Shown piece after piece: positions 47,501-64,000 of a stretch of 64,000 bases of DNA (position 1 is its first letter; every line of letters begins with the position of its first letter). This DNA comes from Lonicera japonica (Eukaryota; Streptophyta; Magnoliopsida; Dipsacales; Caprifoliaceae). The stretch lies in NCBI GenBank assembly GCA_021464415.1, contig CM038467.1, positions 22,600,011 through 22,664,010 of the forward strand. The letters are read 5' to 3'. The position numbers were made by a program, and so were the translations under genes. The notes beneath the pieces were generated by a model. It was not told the DNA's origin. It made no database searches and saw nothing but the letters and a program-made list of their open reading frames with translations.

Positions 47501-50500
47501 TATCATGCTGTGTTTATTAATGATATCTCAGAGTTGTACAATTAACTTCATCTTTGATGACAATCGCAGGGTTATGCCTTACTCTCCAAGTCCTGATTTT
47601 ACTAGTGTTGGTTGTGGGAAATTATTTAATTTTAAAAAAAATCACTGTAGAAAGAAGAAGAGAAAAAAATGAAATCTATAGGTAGATCTAGGAATTGAAC
47701 AAAATAAATAGTGTAGTGGGATGGAGGGAGGGAGAAAAAAGGAAGTATGTATACCCCTTAGAGAAAGAAAAACGAGGGAAGGAAGCAGTTACGGAAAGTC
47801 ATAGCTAGTTTCCGGAAAAAAGGCAAAGAAAAGAACAGTGAAAGCTTGTTTCTGAAATAAAAAAGGGTAAAGAAAAGAACATGCAGGGAAAAAAATTGGA
47901 GAGGAAAATATGTTAAAGCAAGAAGCAGTTAAAACTAAATGCTTCGTGATTAAGAAAAAGAAAGGGAGAAAGAATTAGTGGGAAAAAATGGTGTGTTTTC
48001 TGTTGTATAAACACAGTCCGAGGAGCCAAATGGATGGTTCAAGATTGTTGGATGCCCAAACTGAATTCAGTTGGTGAAGTGATGTGCTATCTATGGTGAG
48101 AGTTCTTTATTCTTGATCTTTAACTCTATTCTGTTTTCTTTCCAGCCGACACATATGGAGCTTTATTTTCTTCATCTTTTACTGCTGACTCCTTTGTCTT
48201 GGTACAGACTGAACTTAGTTAATACGCGTTATTACTAGTACAATATCGATGCTTCAAATTGTCTTCCATTCTACTTTTTAACAAGATGCTAATGCATTTC
48301 TGCCAGAAGTATTCGTAAAATTTTGGAGTTTCCATTCATTTATCTGATTATAGTATTGGGGTTCGTAGGTGCTTCTTGTGTTTTATTGGTAATTGGTATT
48401 GTTGTTCTTGCGAAGACTGAGAGTTTAAAGTTTTGTTATAGGTGGATTATTCATGTACACCTGAGGAAGTGCAGCAGCATTTTCAATCTTGTGGGACGGT
48501 GAATAGGGTGACTATCAGGACTAACAAGTTTGGGCAGCCAAAGGGCTACGCTTATGTGGAATTTCTTGAACAAGAAGCTGTTCAGGAGGCTCTGAATCTT
48601 AATGAATCTGAACTGCATGGTCGCCAACTGAAGGTCAAACAAATAAGTATTATATATAATTCCATTTATATTTTAAACATGGCTTTGCGTTAGCAACTTT
48701 TTTTTTATGGAAAATGGTCAATTTTTTGCCCGACTCTACAAGAACAAGGATATCCCTTGAAGAGGGAAATCGGTACTATGGACAGAATAGGTGGTTGGCA
48801 CCAATGTTTAAAAAGGCAGTCGAGGCGCGCCTTGAGGCGAGGCGGCAGCAAAACGCTTCAAGGCGTGTTTTTTTGGGGTAAAGTTGAGGCCTACACCTCA
48901 ATGGCTTGAGGTACACGCATTGAGGTGTAAGCCTCAAGGCGCGTGAGGCATAAGGTACTAAAACTGCGTTGTTTGGTTGGATATATTAAAAAAGAATATA
49001 TATATATATATATGTATGTATTAGAAAAGGGGAAAAAAGGGAAGAAATAAATACAAGTAAAAGAGACCAAAACCTAATCATCTTCTTAGATCATAATAAT
49101 TGAGAGTGGAGGATAAGTAAAAGAGACCAAAACCTAATCTTCTCCTCCTAATTTTGGTACAACACACCCCTATGGTACTACCAATGCTTTTTGTGAAAAA
49201 CAGAATAATGATATTATTATAATTTATGGTGTATAATAAATATTTGTAGATAATTGTTTAGGATTAAAATATTTGTAAAAACCATTTTTATCATTTATGT
49301 GATGCACCCTTGTATGTATGATTGAGAGATTTTATTTGAAGGATATACTCCCTCCGTCCCAATTTAATTGTCCAACTTTGAAAAACTAAAACTTAAGGAG
49401 ACATAATGATTACTCTAAGAGAAAATGCTTATTTCCAAAAATGACCTTTACTTTTTCCCTAATAAAAAAAGGTGGCGGGACCAACAATAAAGAAAGTGGT
49501 GATAGCTTAAAGGTAATACTGGAAATAATAAAAAATGCTCTAATTAATGACTTGCCAAATATAGAAAGTGGACAACTATTTTGGGACATCCAAAAATGGA
49601 ATAGTGGACAATTAAATTGGGACGGATGGATTATTTCTTTGTAATTTTCCGGTAGAACACACCCCTATAGTACTACCAATGCTTTTTGTGAAAAACAGAA
49701 TTATGATAATATTATTATAATTTATGGTTTATAATAAACATTTGTATATATAAATTGTTTAGGATTAAAATATTTGTAAAAACCATTTTTATCATTTATG
49801 TGATGCACCCTTGTATGTATATTAACTAATGCATATTCAATATTTTAAAAAACACTCGACAAGTACGCCTTGAGGCGCGAGGCGAGGCGAGGCATAGAGG
49901 TACTGCCTTGAGGCTTACGCCTCAAGTGATTAATACGAGGCTTATGCCTTGTATGAGAGGCGGATGAGTCGAGGTGGTTGTGAGTTGATTCATATGATGC
50001 GTACGAGTCAGATCTTTGCTATTTTAATCGCACTTAATTGGACAAATCGGACCAAGTTGACGTTGACCAAATCAACGACTTGGTCCTTTTTCAAAACCTT
50101 CATTCCAAGTTTCCGACAGAACCCTTAACACGATGCAGAGGAAAAGAAGATGAAACCCTGTAGTACCCCTTGCCGGGCCAGTTTTAACTGTAAGTCTGTA
50201 ACTACCTTAATTGGACCTCACTTATCCCAGCTGGCTACTGTTCTCTTGTGATGGGCCTCTTAAATCATGAAATATGTATAAATTGCTTCTCTTTGGCTTA
50301 TTACAAATTATAAATAATAAAAATATATAATTATTTATTATAACATTTTTTTTTCAAAAAACTGGGGCTTACACCTCATTCCGATTTGAGGCAGACATCT
50401 CACCTCGCTCGAACAAAATGCTTCGAATACGCCTCTCTAGTTTAAAACATAATGCATATTATTTGAGAAAAATAAGATAAAACAAGGCATAAGCCTTGCC

Positions 50501-51309
50501 TTGCTAGGGTAAAACGCTTCAAACCCACGTACACCTTTTAAAACATTGGTTGGCACACATGATGAACTATTTTTCTGGGTGGATGATAATGCAACAAAAA
50601 ATGTTCAAGGAAATCAGTGTCATGTATAACAATCCCAAAGAAATCAACTCTCCTGGTACCTAATATAATGACACACACCCGGCTTAATATACAAAATAAG
50701 ACGTGTACTAATGCGTCTGATTCTTTTTAATTTTTATTTTAGGTATCAGCTAAGCGGACCAATGTACCTGGAATGAAGCAGATCCGTCCAAGGCGTCCAA
50801 ATCCCTACATGGGTTATCGGGGAAGGAGCATATACATGCCGCCTCCTTTCTATTCTCCTTATGGTTATGGGTATGGTCACTATGCTTTTGGCATCACCTC
50901 TAAGTAACATAGTGTTGGTTTTTCTTTGTTGGCTATATTTTGCATGGAAAACTGTTGAAAATGGTCGATTTTCAGCCTTCTCTACCGTTGTTAATGACAG
51001 TTTAACAATTTTAATGGAAACAGACCCCTTGCGGTAGTCATGCAATGATGCAACCCATCCAGTACCTCAAAGTCAACAAAACAATTCTTTTGAGGGACCG
51101 GACAGGAATTCAATTCTATGGAAAAAAGAAGGGTTTGGATGGATAACTTTGTAGGAAAACAATGGAATCAAACATGCCGTGCATGAATTTCCTTTAGCAA
51201 TATTTTCATGTACTATAGAAACCTAAAGTGCTAAAGGTTATTTTTGTGTGGCTAATGCAGGAAGGTTCCCAGGTTCAGATTGCCAATGCGTTACAGCCCC
51301 TACTTCTGA
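41568..51309 (+). CDS. PABN: Nuclear polyadenylate-binding protein (PABN)
   Basis: Plant counterpart of animal PABPN1: binds growing poly(A) tails in the nucleus and controls tail length. Exons: 41568-41612, 41738-41846, 45283-45353, 48442-48633, 50743-50870, 51261-51309; all GT..AG, frame continuous, 197 aa, close to the usual ~220. An acidic N-terminus ([12 protein letters not shown]) leads to a predicted coiled coil at residues 16-50 ([15 protein letters not shown]..) and one RRM. RNP2, SIFVGNV (70-76), spans the exon 3/4 junction; RNP1 is KGYAYVEF (109-116). The family motif [12 protein letters not shown] follows, then the arginine- and tyrosine-rich tail ([43 protein letters not shown]) that is methylated in animals. 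Introns 2, 3 and 4 are 3.4, 3.1 and 2.1 kb and carry transposons. Reading through intron 5 gives a different end, [10 protein letters not shown] then stop. The paralogue number (1, 2 or 3) cannot be assigned. Confidence 0.93.
42229..42685. repeat. Dispersed repeat, copy 2 (PABN intron 2)
   Basis: Homologous to 26379-26860 downstream of the ABCG gene, in the same orientation, with scattered substitutions and indels. Its position inside an intron shows it is a mobile or duplicated segment and not a conserved 3' UTR element. Confidence 0.8.
43629..44154 (+). mobile_element. TRIM-like miniature LTR retrotransposon
   Basis: Two ~120 bp direct repeats (43629-43747 and about 44023-44154) share ATGA(A/G)CCCAAGT.CCACG, GATATATTA-like middles and a GTAACA end. 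Two bases after the first repeat comes TGGTATCAGAGC (43750-43761), the primer-binding site for initiator tRNA-Met used by plant LTR retrotransposons. The internal part (about 275 bp) has no coding capacity. This is the layout of TRIM elements. No clear TSD or polypurine tract was found, so the ends are approximate. It lies in PABN intron 2. Confidence 0.75.
46689..46806. repeat. ~118 bp hairpin-forming inverted repeat
   Basis: ATTTTCCCCAAAAGAAAATC near the left end pairs with GATTTTCTTTTGGGGTAAT near the right end around a ~60 nt loop. It lies in PABN intron 3 and may be a very short MITE or a stable intronic hairpin. Confidence 0.7.
48802..50548. mobile_element. hAT element in PABN intron 4, 1747 bp
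   Basis: The ends are CAATGTTTAAAAAGG and CCTTTTAAAACATTG, with a perfect 8 bp TSD GTTGGCAC (48794-48801 and 50549-50556), the hAT signature. Subterminal regions repeat GAGGCG, CGCCTTGAGGC and TACGCCTCAA in both orientations. There is no transposase. Inside, a ~165 bp segment is present twice (about 49160-49325 and 49653-49822) on either side of a Stowaway element. Confidence 0.9.
49348..49631. mobile_element. Stowaway MITE (Tc1/mariner), 284 bp
   Basis: The terminal inverted repeats are CTCCCTCCGTCCCAATTTAA and TTAAATTGGGACGGATGGAT, with TA on both sides (49346-49347 and 49632-49633), the standard Stowaway pattern. It is nested in the hAT element at 48802-50548. Confidence 0.92.
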
Positions 51310-51860
51310 GATCTTTGGGAGCATGTTTGCTTTTGTTTTTAAGATTGTAGTTTAAAAAATTTTAGAACTTATTTTCTTACATGTTTATGCATTTATATTG
51401 ACTTTTAAATTGAATGAGACAAAAATATGTTTTATGTATGCTTATTTATTGAATGTATGGGGGTGTGTTTGGTGGGCAGGTTGTAGGGGATTGTATAATC
51501 TTTTTATATATCGTGTTTATAAAGTTATTATATATGTTGTTTGGTGGTAGGCATGATAGGAAAATTTTTCTATCCTGTGTTTCGTACTGATCAAATAGGA
51601 TATTAGGGGGTTAAATTAATCCACTTGAATATTATATTCCACAAAAGACCGGATAGAGTTGTGAAGCAAAGAAGTTAGGATTATTTTATTCCCTTTTTTG
51701 CGGGATAAAAATCTACATTTTTTTATTTTTTGTAGTCAGATATTATTTGTTAGCCATTTTTAAATAATTGACCTGTGTGCTCTTTCAGATTTTAGAAGAT
51801 TATGAGTGATTTTTTTAGGTGGGTGCTATTAACACACATCAAAATACTAACACTCCGTCA
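51310..51860. other. PABN 3' UTR and downstream DNA
   Basis: The 3' UTR presumably starts at 51310. AATGAGACAAAAATATG near 51412 and AATGTATGG near 51452 are weak poly(A)-signal candidates. No gene is seen in the rest. Confidence 0.35.
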
Positions 51861-51867
51861 TATTTAT

Positions 51868-52012
51868 CCGGCTCTTAAGGGCCGAGTATATGTGTATATA
51901 CTCGGCTCCTAGGAACCGAACCATTTTTTGATAAAAAAAATTACATTGGCTCGGCCCTTAAGAATCGAGTATGTGCACATATACTTCGTCCTTAAGGGCC
52001 GAACTAATTTGG
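51868..52012. repeat. Cluster of TCGGCCCTTAAGGGCCGA-type palindromes
   Basis: Four half-palindromes related to CGGC(C/T)CTTAAGGGCCGAG and ACTCGGC/GTCGAGT alternate with TATATGTGTATATA spacers, so the region can fold into a cruciform or multi-stem hairpin. The arrangement is mirror-like around 51930-51945. It is non-coding and of unknown origin. Confidence 0.65.
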
Positions 52013-52409
52013 AGTGTTAGAGAATGTTTTAGTGTGTGTCAATAGTAGTCCCTTTTTTTTTATTATTAGTAGATTTAGCTAATTTCATCAAGTGTGTTAA
52101 GTCTATATAGAGTCCAACAGATCTAAATGTATATTTTTTTGTGTGTTCTTGTAGATTTAAATAAGTTAATGGATTATCCTAGTAAAAACCAAAAAAAAAG
52201 GATTTTATATAACATTTTCCTTCCAGTCGTACAATATGAAATAATAGCTAAAACAACTCACATAGAACTCTACTACGCAGGCCAGAAAAAAAAAAAAAAA
52301 AAAAATCTACTATCAAACAGAGCCATTATTGAACATCTTTAACAAGAAGATACCAGAGATCGATTTGTTTTGTGGAGGGAGGCTTATGTCAACAAATGTT
52401 CAAGGGTGG

Positions 52410-55400
52410 TTTTTTTTGTTTTTTTGTTTTTTTTTTTATAAGAAACGATATTGGAAATCCATTAGACTCGGCCCAAAATAAACAAAGCACAATCCCACCA
52501 AAAATTTAATATAATCCCACACATTTCCTACAAAGCTACTTCTATCTTCAAATAACCTCTTATTTCTTTCCAACCATATACCCCATGCCATAGCCAAAAC
52601 TGTAATACTCCATCAGTTTTTCACCTTTCCTCCGCTTTGTTTGAACTACCAACCATTTTAAAAAGAGCTGACCATTTTCTTGGTAGCGCCCCTGTTATGC
52701 CAAACGTTTCAAACACCAACACCCAATTTTTTTGTGAAAACACATAGTGAAAAAGGATGTGATCAGTTTCCTCTCCACTTCTTTTACATAACACACACCA
52801 CGATGGCGATAAACACATATATGGCCTCCTCTCTTGAATTACCTCACAAGTGCTCACACTACCTCTCAAAACGAGCCAAGCAAAAACCTTAACCTTTGAA
52901 GGAAACCCTTGTTTCTAGACAAAACTAAATACTTTGGATGAGCTTAAGTTTGATGTATGAGAAAGAACGTCAAAGAATGATTTGCAAGAGAATTTTCCAG
53001 AATTTTAAGTAACCCAGACCCGCCTATCTATACGATTTTGACTCAGAATTACACTATGGATTAGATCCATAAGTGAACTAAACTCAGCAAATTCTCTTTC
53101 ATTGAAGTTCCTTTTGAAAGATAAATCCCAAAAATGACTTAAATTAGGTGACCATGAACTGACTGCTTGGATGGACATGTTACTGTTCGAGAGAGACGAT
53201 ACATACTAGGTAATGATTCTTTTAGTGGACAAATCCTACCCACACATCTTCCCAAAACCGAATTATCTCCCCATTCCCCACTACTAATTTTGTATTTTGC
53301 TTAAATTCGTTCCACACTCTTAAAATTGATTTCCAAGAACCACAAAGAGAACAATTGGATTCATTGTTTGCAAACCAATCATTTGAGTGAGACCTGTACT
53401 TATTTGCAATAACCGCATGCCAAAGAGATTCTCTTTTTAAAGGAAATCTCTATAGCGATTTACCAAACAAAGCCTTTGTTGGTCGAAAATCAACCCTAAA
53501 GGGGGTGAATAGGGTTTTAAAAAACTTAATGCGGAATTAAAAACTTTTCAAAAATTATTTAAGCAAAACAATTAAGTTAAACAAATTTATCAAGGAATGC
53601 AAGTAATAAACAATCAAACAAACTCAAAACAAGTAATAATAAAGCAAGTAAATGAAGAGCTTGAAGTTTAGAAAGATTAAACCAATTTGAAGTCCAAGAC
53701 TTTTTTCCTCACGATTTTGGTTTCCTAAACCATAATCCGCCCTCGGTTAGTTTTCCGAGAAGTTCCACTAATTTCAATTTTCTTCCGGGTGAAAATCAAA
53801 CATTTATAAGTGTTGTTGTCTCGCTACACTCTACAAGTATTTCTATACAACAATACTCTCACAAGAATCCCTCTTGCTAATCTATGAGATTTACCTCTCA
53901 CAAATACTAAACAAGAATTTACCTTCTTGTTTTTCCTATGAGATTTACCTTTCACAATTGAATACAAATTGTTTAGTGATCCACACTGATTAACAACAAC
54001 TCTCAAGTCTTTAAAGGAATACAATCGAAGCTCACACTAGATTTACTTGTTTGATCAAGATTTATAGCTCAATAAGAATGATTGATTAAAAACAATTTCA
54101 TGAATCTTACAATGTTTGAAATAGATGAAGAGTATAGTATAAAAATGATTCAAGGTAGTCAAAATGTGTCTTAGATAGTGTATATATAATCCCAAAAATG
54201 ATATAGCCATTTTTGAGGTTTGGTAGAAGTTTGGTACCAAAAATGGTAAAAATTCAAAAATCTAACGGCTATAATCTGGGCAATCAGTCGACTAAGCAAA
54301 GCTCATTGGTCAACTGAGTGAGTCTTAATCGACTGAGCACAATTGTTTAGTCAAATGATGGGCTCTGTCCATCAGACCAAAATTCCAATTTGTGCAATTT
54401 TGTATATAAGCTCCAAAACAAATTCTAATGCTTTCGGGGACCTCAAATATATATTCCTAAGACACCTATTTTCGAAAACTCAAAATATGATCATTTGAAT
54501 TTAATATAAATTTATTTCAAAATCAATTTTTGTTAGAATGATGTTTTTAAAATGATTTTGATTCAAACTTGGTTTTGATCAATCTAAGAATGATATATCA
54601 AAATATATGAGCTATATAAATTATCAAATAAGAAGCTTTACATAAACCCTAAGCACTCACTCAAATACCGAATAAACGAGTCTTTGAATGCTTCGATTTG
54701 TTTCTTCAATTTGATCTTCACTTGAAACTTTTGCCTTGAAGCTATTGCATATGATCCTTGATCTTGATCTCCATGAATAGCATTGATGATGAGATTGGTC
54801 TTCTTGTTTTGTCTAATGCTTGTAGACTTAATTGGATATTGATTGAATGATCCTTATCATGTGGCATGCTTTCTTCGAGCAATCACATTATTCTTGATTT
54901 TTCCAAATAATAAAACTATAATCTTAAATCAAGAAACATATTAAATTACATATGATTGATTTATTGTTATTATCAAAATAGGATTAAGACATTCAATGTC
55001 AACAACCTTATTTCTCGTAATTAAATTCCCCAACCTAAGACCTCCATTCATTTTAGATTTAAATACCTTTTCCCATTTAATTAAGTGATCATTTTTCCTT
55101 TCCCAAAAGAAATCTCTCATTTTGTTTTCCAAAATCATCGTCAATTTCTTAGGAATTTTAAAAATGGACAAGAAATATATAGGGATGTTCCCTAGAACCG
55201 ACTAAAGTAGCACCAATCTGCCCCCCTAGAGAGGCAGCACTTGTACTAACCCCAATCCTCCTTGACATTTTTTCAATTACCAATTTCCAAAGAGACAAAT
55301 TATTAGGATTTTCGCCCAGCGGTAAACCTAAATAGTTTATCAGTCATTCTCCACTTACGCACCCCAACCTTTGAGCAATGTCGGACAGCCATGTAGGCTC

Positions 55401-57640
55401 AATATTCAAGCCCACCACAGAGCTCTTGCTAATGTTGGTTTTTAGCCCGGATACAAGCTAAAATACATTGATTGTCCCCACCAAATTGTCGATATAACAA
55501 TTCTTATTTGGGACAAATTATGCTATCATCCTTAAATTATAGATGAGATATTTCGACTTTGTTTTGCCCAATTTCAAAACCCTTAACGACTTCACTTGCA
55601 CACGCTCTCTTCACCAATCTACTTAGAACGTCGGCTACCAAAATAAACAAGGACGGAGACAAAAGGTCTCCTTGCCGTAAACCCCGCGTAGCCCCAAAAA
55701 ATCCTCTCGGTTTACTGTTAACGATAACCAAGAAGTTTGCCAATGAAAGACACCCTCTAATCCATTTTCTCCATCTCTTCTTGAACCTTTTTTTTATAAC
55801 ACGATCTAAAAATTCCTAATTAACGTGATTATATTCTTTTTAGAAATCAATTTTGAAAACAATTCCTTCTTTCTTTTTTATCCTATACTCTTCTATAGCC
55901 TCATCTGCAATTAGAACCAAACCAAGAATTTGCATCCCTTGCATAAAAGCCCCTTAAGACCCATCTATTGTCTCACCCAACACTCTCTTGAATTCATTTT
56001 TTTCGGAATTAAACAAATGAAGCTAGTGTTTGTCTTGACAATATTCACCACTCCTTTATTAAAAAACTCACGAAAAACTTTCATGATCTCCTATTTGACT
56101 ACATCCCACCCATCTTGCAACGCAACCATAAAAAACCCATCCGGACTAGGTGCTTTATCTCCATCGTATGAAAATAAGGCATCATTGATCTCTTCATCCT
56201 CAAATGGTATTTCTAACGCCATTTTTCTCTCATTACTAACCGCTGCTCATTCAAGTTCCTCGATGCTAAAATTCATTTTATCTTCCCTTTGTATATGTTT
56301 TCAAAAAAATTCAAGACTTCACTTTTAATTTCCTCTTCCGTTTGAAGGATCTTGCAATTAGAATTTTTAAGTTTATTAATTACTTTGTTCGTTTTCTTCC
56401 CACTCGCAATCCTATAGAATAACTTAGAATTGTTATCACATTCAATGACCCCTTTAACTTTTGTTTTATAGTTCCATGAGATTTCATCTCTCACTATCAA
56501 TTCTCCTAACTTTCTTCTCTATACACCCCTTTCCACTCTACCACTCTCATCCAAACCCGCATTTGTTTCATTCTCATTTTTCTCGTTAATACGTCTCAAT
56601 GTTGCATTCTTTTATACTCGCACATTCTCAAACTCCTTTCTATTTCATTTTTTAATTTCTCTTTTTATTGATTTTAGCCTCACCATAATTTTGTGTCCCT
56701 CCCACCCATGACACTCACTTTTTTCTCACAATTCTTTAAGTTTTCTTTTAAAAAATTTATCCCTTAACCAGATATTTTCGAATCGAAAAGTCGTGGAGCC
56801 CCACTTAAAGCTATTAGTGTCAAGTACAATCAGACAATGATCCGACATCACCCTCATTAAAGTTTCTTGCCTAACCGATTACACCGAATCTTCCCACCCC
56901 GTTAAGAATAAAAATCTGTCAATTCTAAAGCAAGCTAACCGTTTTCTCATATTTGACCAAGTGAACTCTGTTTTATTCAATACACTTAGTCCTGTTTCTC
57001 TAATGAAATTGTCAAAATCTTCCATACTTCTAGTGCGTCGTCCCCCTCCCACTTTTCCTGATGAAAACCTGACTACGTTAAAGTCATATCCCATACACTA
57101 TTTCTCTCCACAGAGCTCATACAAACTCGCTAACTCAAACTAAAGCTTATTTTTTTTCGAATTACATGGGCCGTACACTCTTGTTAGCCACTATTCTTCT
57201 CCACCCCCAATCGGGTGAAAAAGAACCGAAACTAAGAAATTACCCAACAGTGATTCTAACCTTCTTATAACTCTTGCACCCCACATAAGAAAATTCCTCC
57301 TGACCTCCCTTATGACAGTATGAATACCCATTCTTTGAACCCAGAACCCCACACGCTCCCAATTAATCTTTTATCAATGTTTTTTTTTCGTTTCTTGAAT
57401 TATTACAACATTCGATTTTTCTTTGCAAAGCATTTATTTAAAAATCCTTTCTTTTTTTCCACCCTCCAACCCTCGCGCATTGCAACTTAAAATTTTCATT
57501 TAAAATCATCGAAAACCCCGCTGCCTCCATCCTCTTGCCTTTTCTATCAGCTTCCTTCCTATCGTAATTGACACTACTCTTTAATGTCCTTAAATACTCA
57601 CAAATAGATGAATTTTCAATGGACACTGTGCCATATTAAA
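52410..57640 (-). pseudogene. Decayed L1-type LINE, ORF2, split by solo LTR
   Basis: Read on the - strand, fragments occur in ORF2 order: an endonuclease end (about 57094-56879, GGRRTRSMEDFDNFI, LSVLNKTEFTWSNMRKRLACFRIDRFL), a linker (56500-56273, KLKNSNCKILQTEEEI), reverse transcriptase (55743-55537, TRGLRQGDLLSPSLFILVADVLSRL, then a degenerate active site with KDD in place of ADD after a stop), the IKWEKVFKSKMNGGLRLGNL block (55171-55010), and a zinc-binding zf-RVT tail (52869-52621, CVLCKRSGEETDHILFHY). A T-rich run at 52410-52437 is the poly(A) tail seen from the + strand. Stops and frameshifts are frequent, so it is dead. The solo LTR at 53477-55004 lies in the RNK/AL codons between the RT and zf-RVT parts. 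Confidence 0.88.
53477..55004 (-). mobile_element. Solo LTR inside the LINE, 1528 bp
   Basis: On the - strand it starts TGTTGACATTGAATGTC (55004) and ends TTTTCGACCAACA (53477). The 5 bp flanks are GCCTT and ACCTT on the + strand (one mismatch), and the interrupted LINE codons (NKAL) rejoin across it. It matches the split solo LTR at 5519-19424 along its length, including TTTTGATAATAACAATA and the CACCCCC..AGGGTTG 3' block. The ORFs within are spurious. Confidence 0.85.
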
Positions 57641-58859
57641 AACTAATACGGATACCATTTTTCATAGATAGGAGGAATGCCTCGACATCAAGGAAGGATA
57701 AAAGCAAGTGGCAATTTTTATATTGAAATATGTTAATTCTAATGCATAATGACCAAATCATTATGTAAAGAGAAGAAAGACCACATGGATGAAGAATAAG
57801 ATATTATATGTTCATCACATAGTGTACCTAGGGTTTTTAGTGGAAGAGGGAGTAAAGGATCAAAGGGTTTTTAGGGGAAGAGATAATGTTCCTATGGTTT
57901 TTAGTGGAAAATATAATAGAGGATCAAAAAAAACTCTATAATGTAAAATCTCTCAATATATCAAGGATTTGAAATCCATGATAACTTATTAATTTATAAA
58001 ATTCTTCATAAGTCATTAGAGTTTTGAATATCAAAAAATTTGCAAGGATATTTAAAAAAATTGACTGAGTATAACAAGATTTTAATATATTTTTAAAATC
58101 CTAATTAATTATCCGTGTACTTTAAAAGTTTTAAAAAATCCTATTGATTATAAATTGAATACACCCTACTTATATCAAATCGTTTCATTCCAGGAGTTGT
58201 TGCAAGAAATATATTTGTCTAAAGATTTAACATGATATTATTTATTGCTAAAAATGTATTGTCATAAGAGTTAATTTTATATATCTTTATCTTCTAACCA
58301 ATAATAATTAAGAAAGGTGTTTTGTTGCAAAATAATTTTGAGCCTTTCTAAATTAGATGGTTTGAAGTATATGCGGTTGAATTCGACATATTATTTTACA
58401 AGTTCTATATAATTAGACTATGTCATAATATGTATCAAAGATACAAAACCATTTTCGATCTCAATTGCATAATTCATTATGTTACTCCTTACTATATGGA
58501 TTTTATATGTGAAAATTTCAACATTCACTTCGAAAGTACATACATATCATACTCTCGATTAATTTTCGCTGGCATTTAGTGCATACCATTGGCCACATCA
58601 AATTTTGTGACGGCAAGATTTGACATGAGAACTTCAAGTCGAAACTAACCAGAATCAAAGTATACACGCCACGGGCCACCTCATTTTGGTTACTCCATTA
58701 TTTTGATTTGGATTTGTCATACCCATGTCATTATTCGGAATTTCGGATTAATTATCTGTTCTTCTGTTAAATTATTGTTGATAGGTCTGAATATTACTTC
58801 TCAAAATCCGAAAAGAAGAAAGAAAGAATCCGTACAAACGGACCAGAAGGGCCAGAGCA
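57641..58859. other. Upstream region of the DAHP synthase gene
   Basis: AT-rich; GGTTTTTAGTGGAA recurs near 57832 and 57895 as a short tandem motif. No ORF with support. The promoter should lie here, but no TATA box stands out near 58800. Confidence 0.4.
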
Positions 58860-63982
<5,123 letters not shown>

Positions 63983-64000
63983 GCGGTTTGGTAATTTTTC

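Noticed and set aside
50871..50908. [10 protein letters not shown] as the main PABN C-terminus
   Set aside because: Splicing at 50870/51261 gives the conserved PRFR.PMRY tail of the family, so read-through is at best an alternative form.

Overview
The window is nuclear DNA from a flowering plant, most likely a eudicot. It is AT-rich, its genes are split by long introns with GT..AG borders, and it carries plant-type gene families and typical plant transposons. The species cannot be named from the sequence. No rRNA, tRNA, CRISPR or bacterial-type feature was seen.

Three real host genes are supported exon by exon, all on the + strand: an ABCG (white-brown complex) half-transporter at 20941-26277 (8 exons, 635 aa); a nuclear poly(A)-binding protein of the PABN1/2/3 type at 41568-51309 (6 exons, 197 aa, with 3 kb introns full of transposons); and a plastid class II DAHP synthase, the first shikimate-pathway enzyme, at 58860-63982 (5 exons). 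The DAHP synthase reads as one gene except for an apparent one-base frameshift between its transit peptide and its mature enzyme. The three genes have unrelated roles and do not form a cluster.

Nearly everything else is mobile DNA, much of it readable down to target-site duplications (TSDs). The left 20 kb is a nested stack. A ~750 bp tandem duplication (copy A 943-1690; copy B starting ~1691) had copy B opened by two hAT elements (2031-3412; 3527-5445) and an LTR retrotransposon now reduced to a solo LTR (5519-19424). That LTR was split by a Helitron (5545-17435), which was itself split by a CACTA transposon (7324-14021). The CACTA carries exons copied from a polygalacturonase and a GT92 glycosyltransferase, both cell-wall gene families, and no visible transposase: a Pack-CACTA.

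The middle (26.3-41.4 kb) has no intact gene. It holds a duplicated 600 bp block, a LINE RNase H remnant, a long-terminal-inverted-repeat element with a Ty3/gypsy-like solo LTR inside, a Pack-MULE-like element carrying the N-terminal codons of a JAM/MYC-type bHLH factor, Tourist-like MITEs, a short Helitron and a LINE ORF1 remnant. Within and beyond the PABN gene lie a TRIM-like element, a hAT element with a nested Stowaway, and a decayed LINE on the - strand (52410-57640) interrupted by a second, inverted solo LTR of the same family as the one at 5519-19424.
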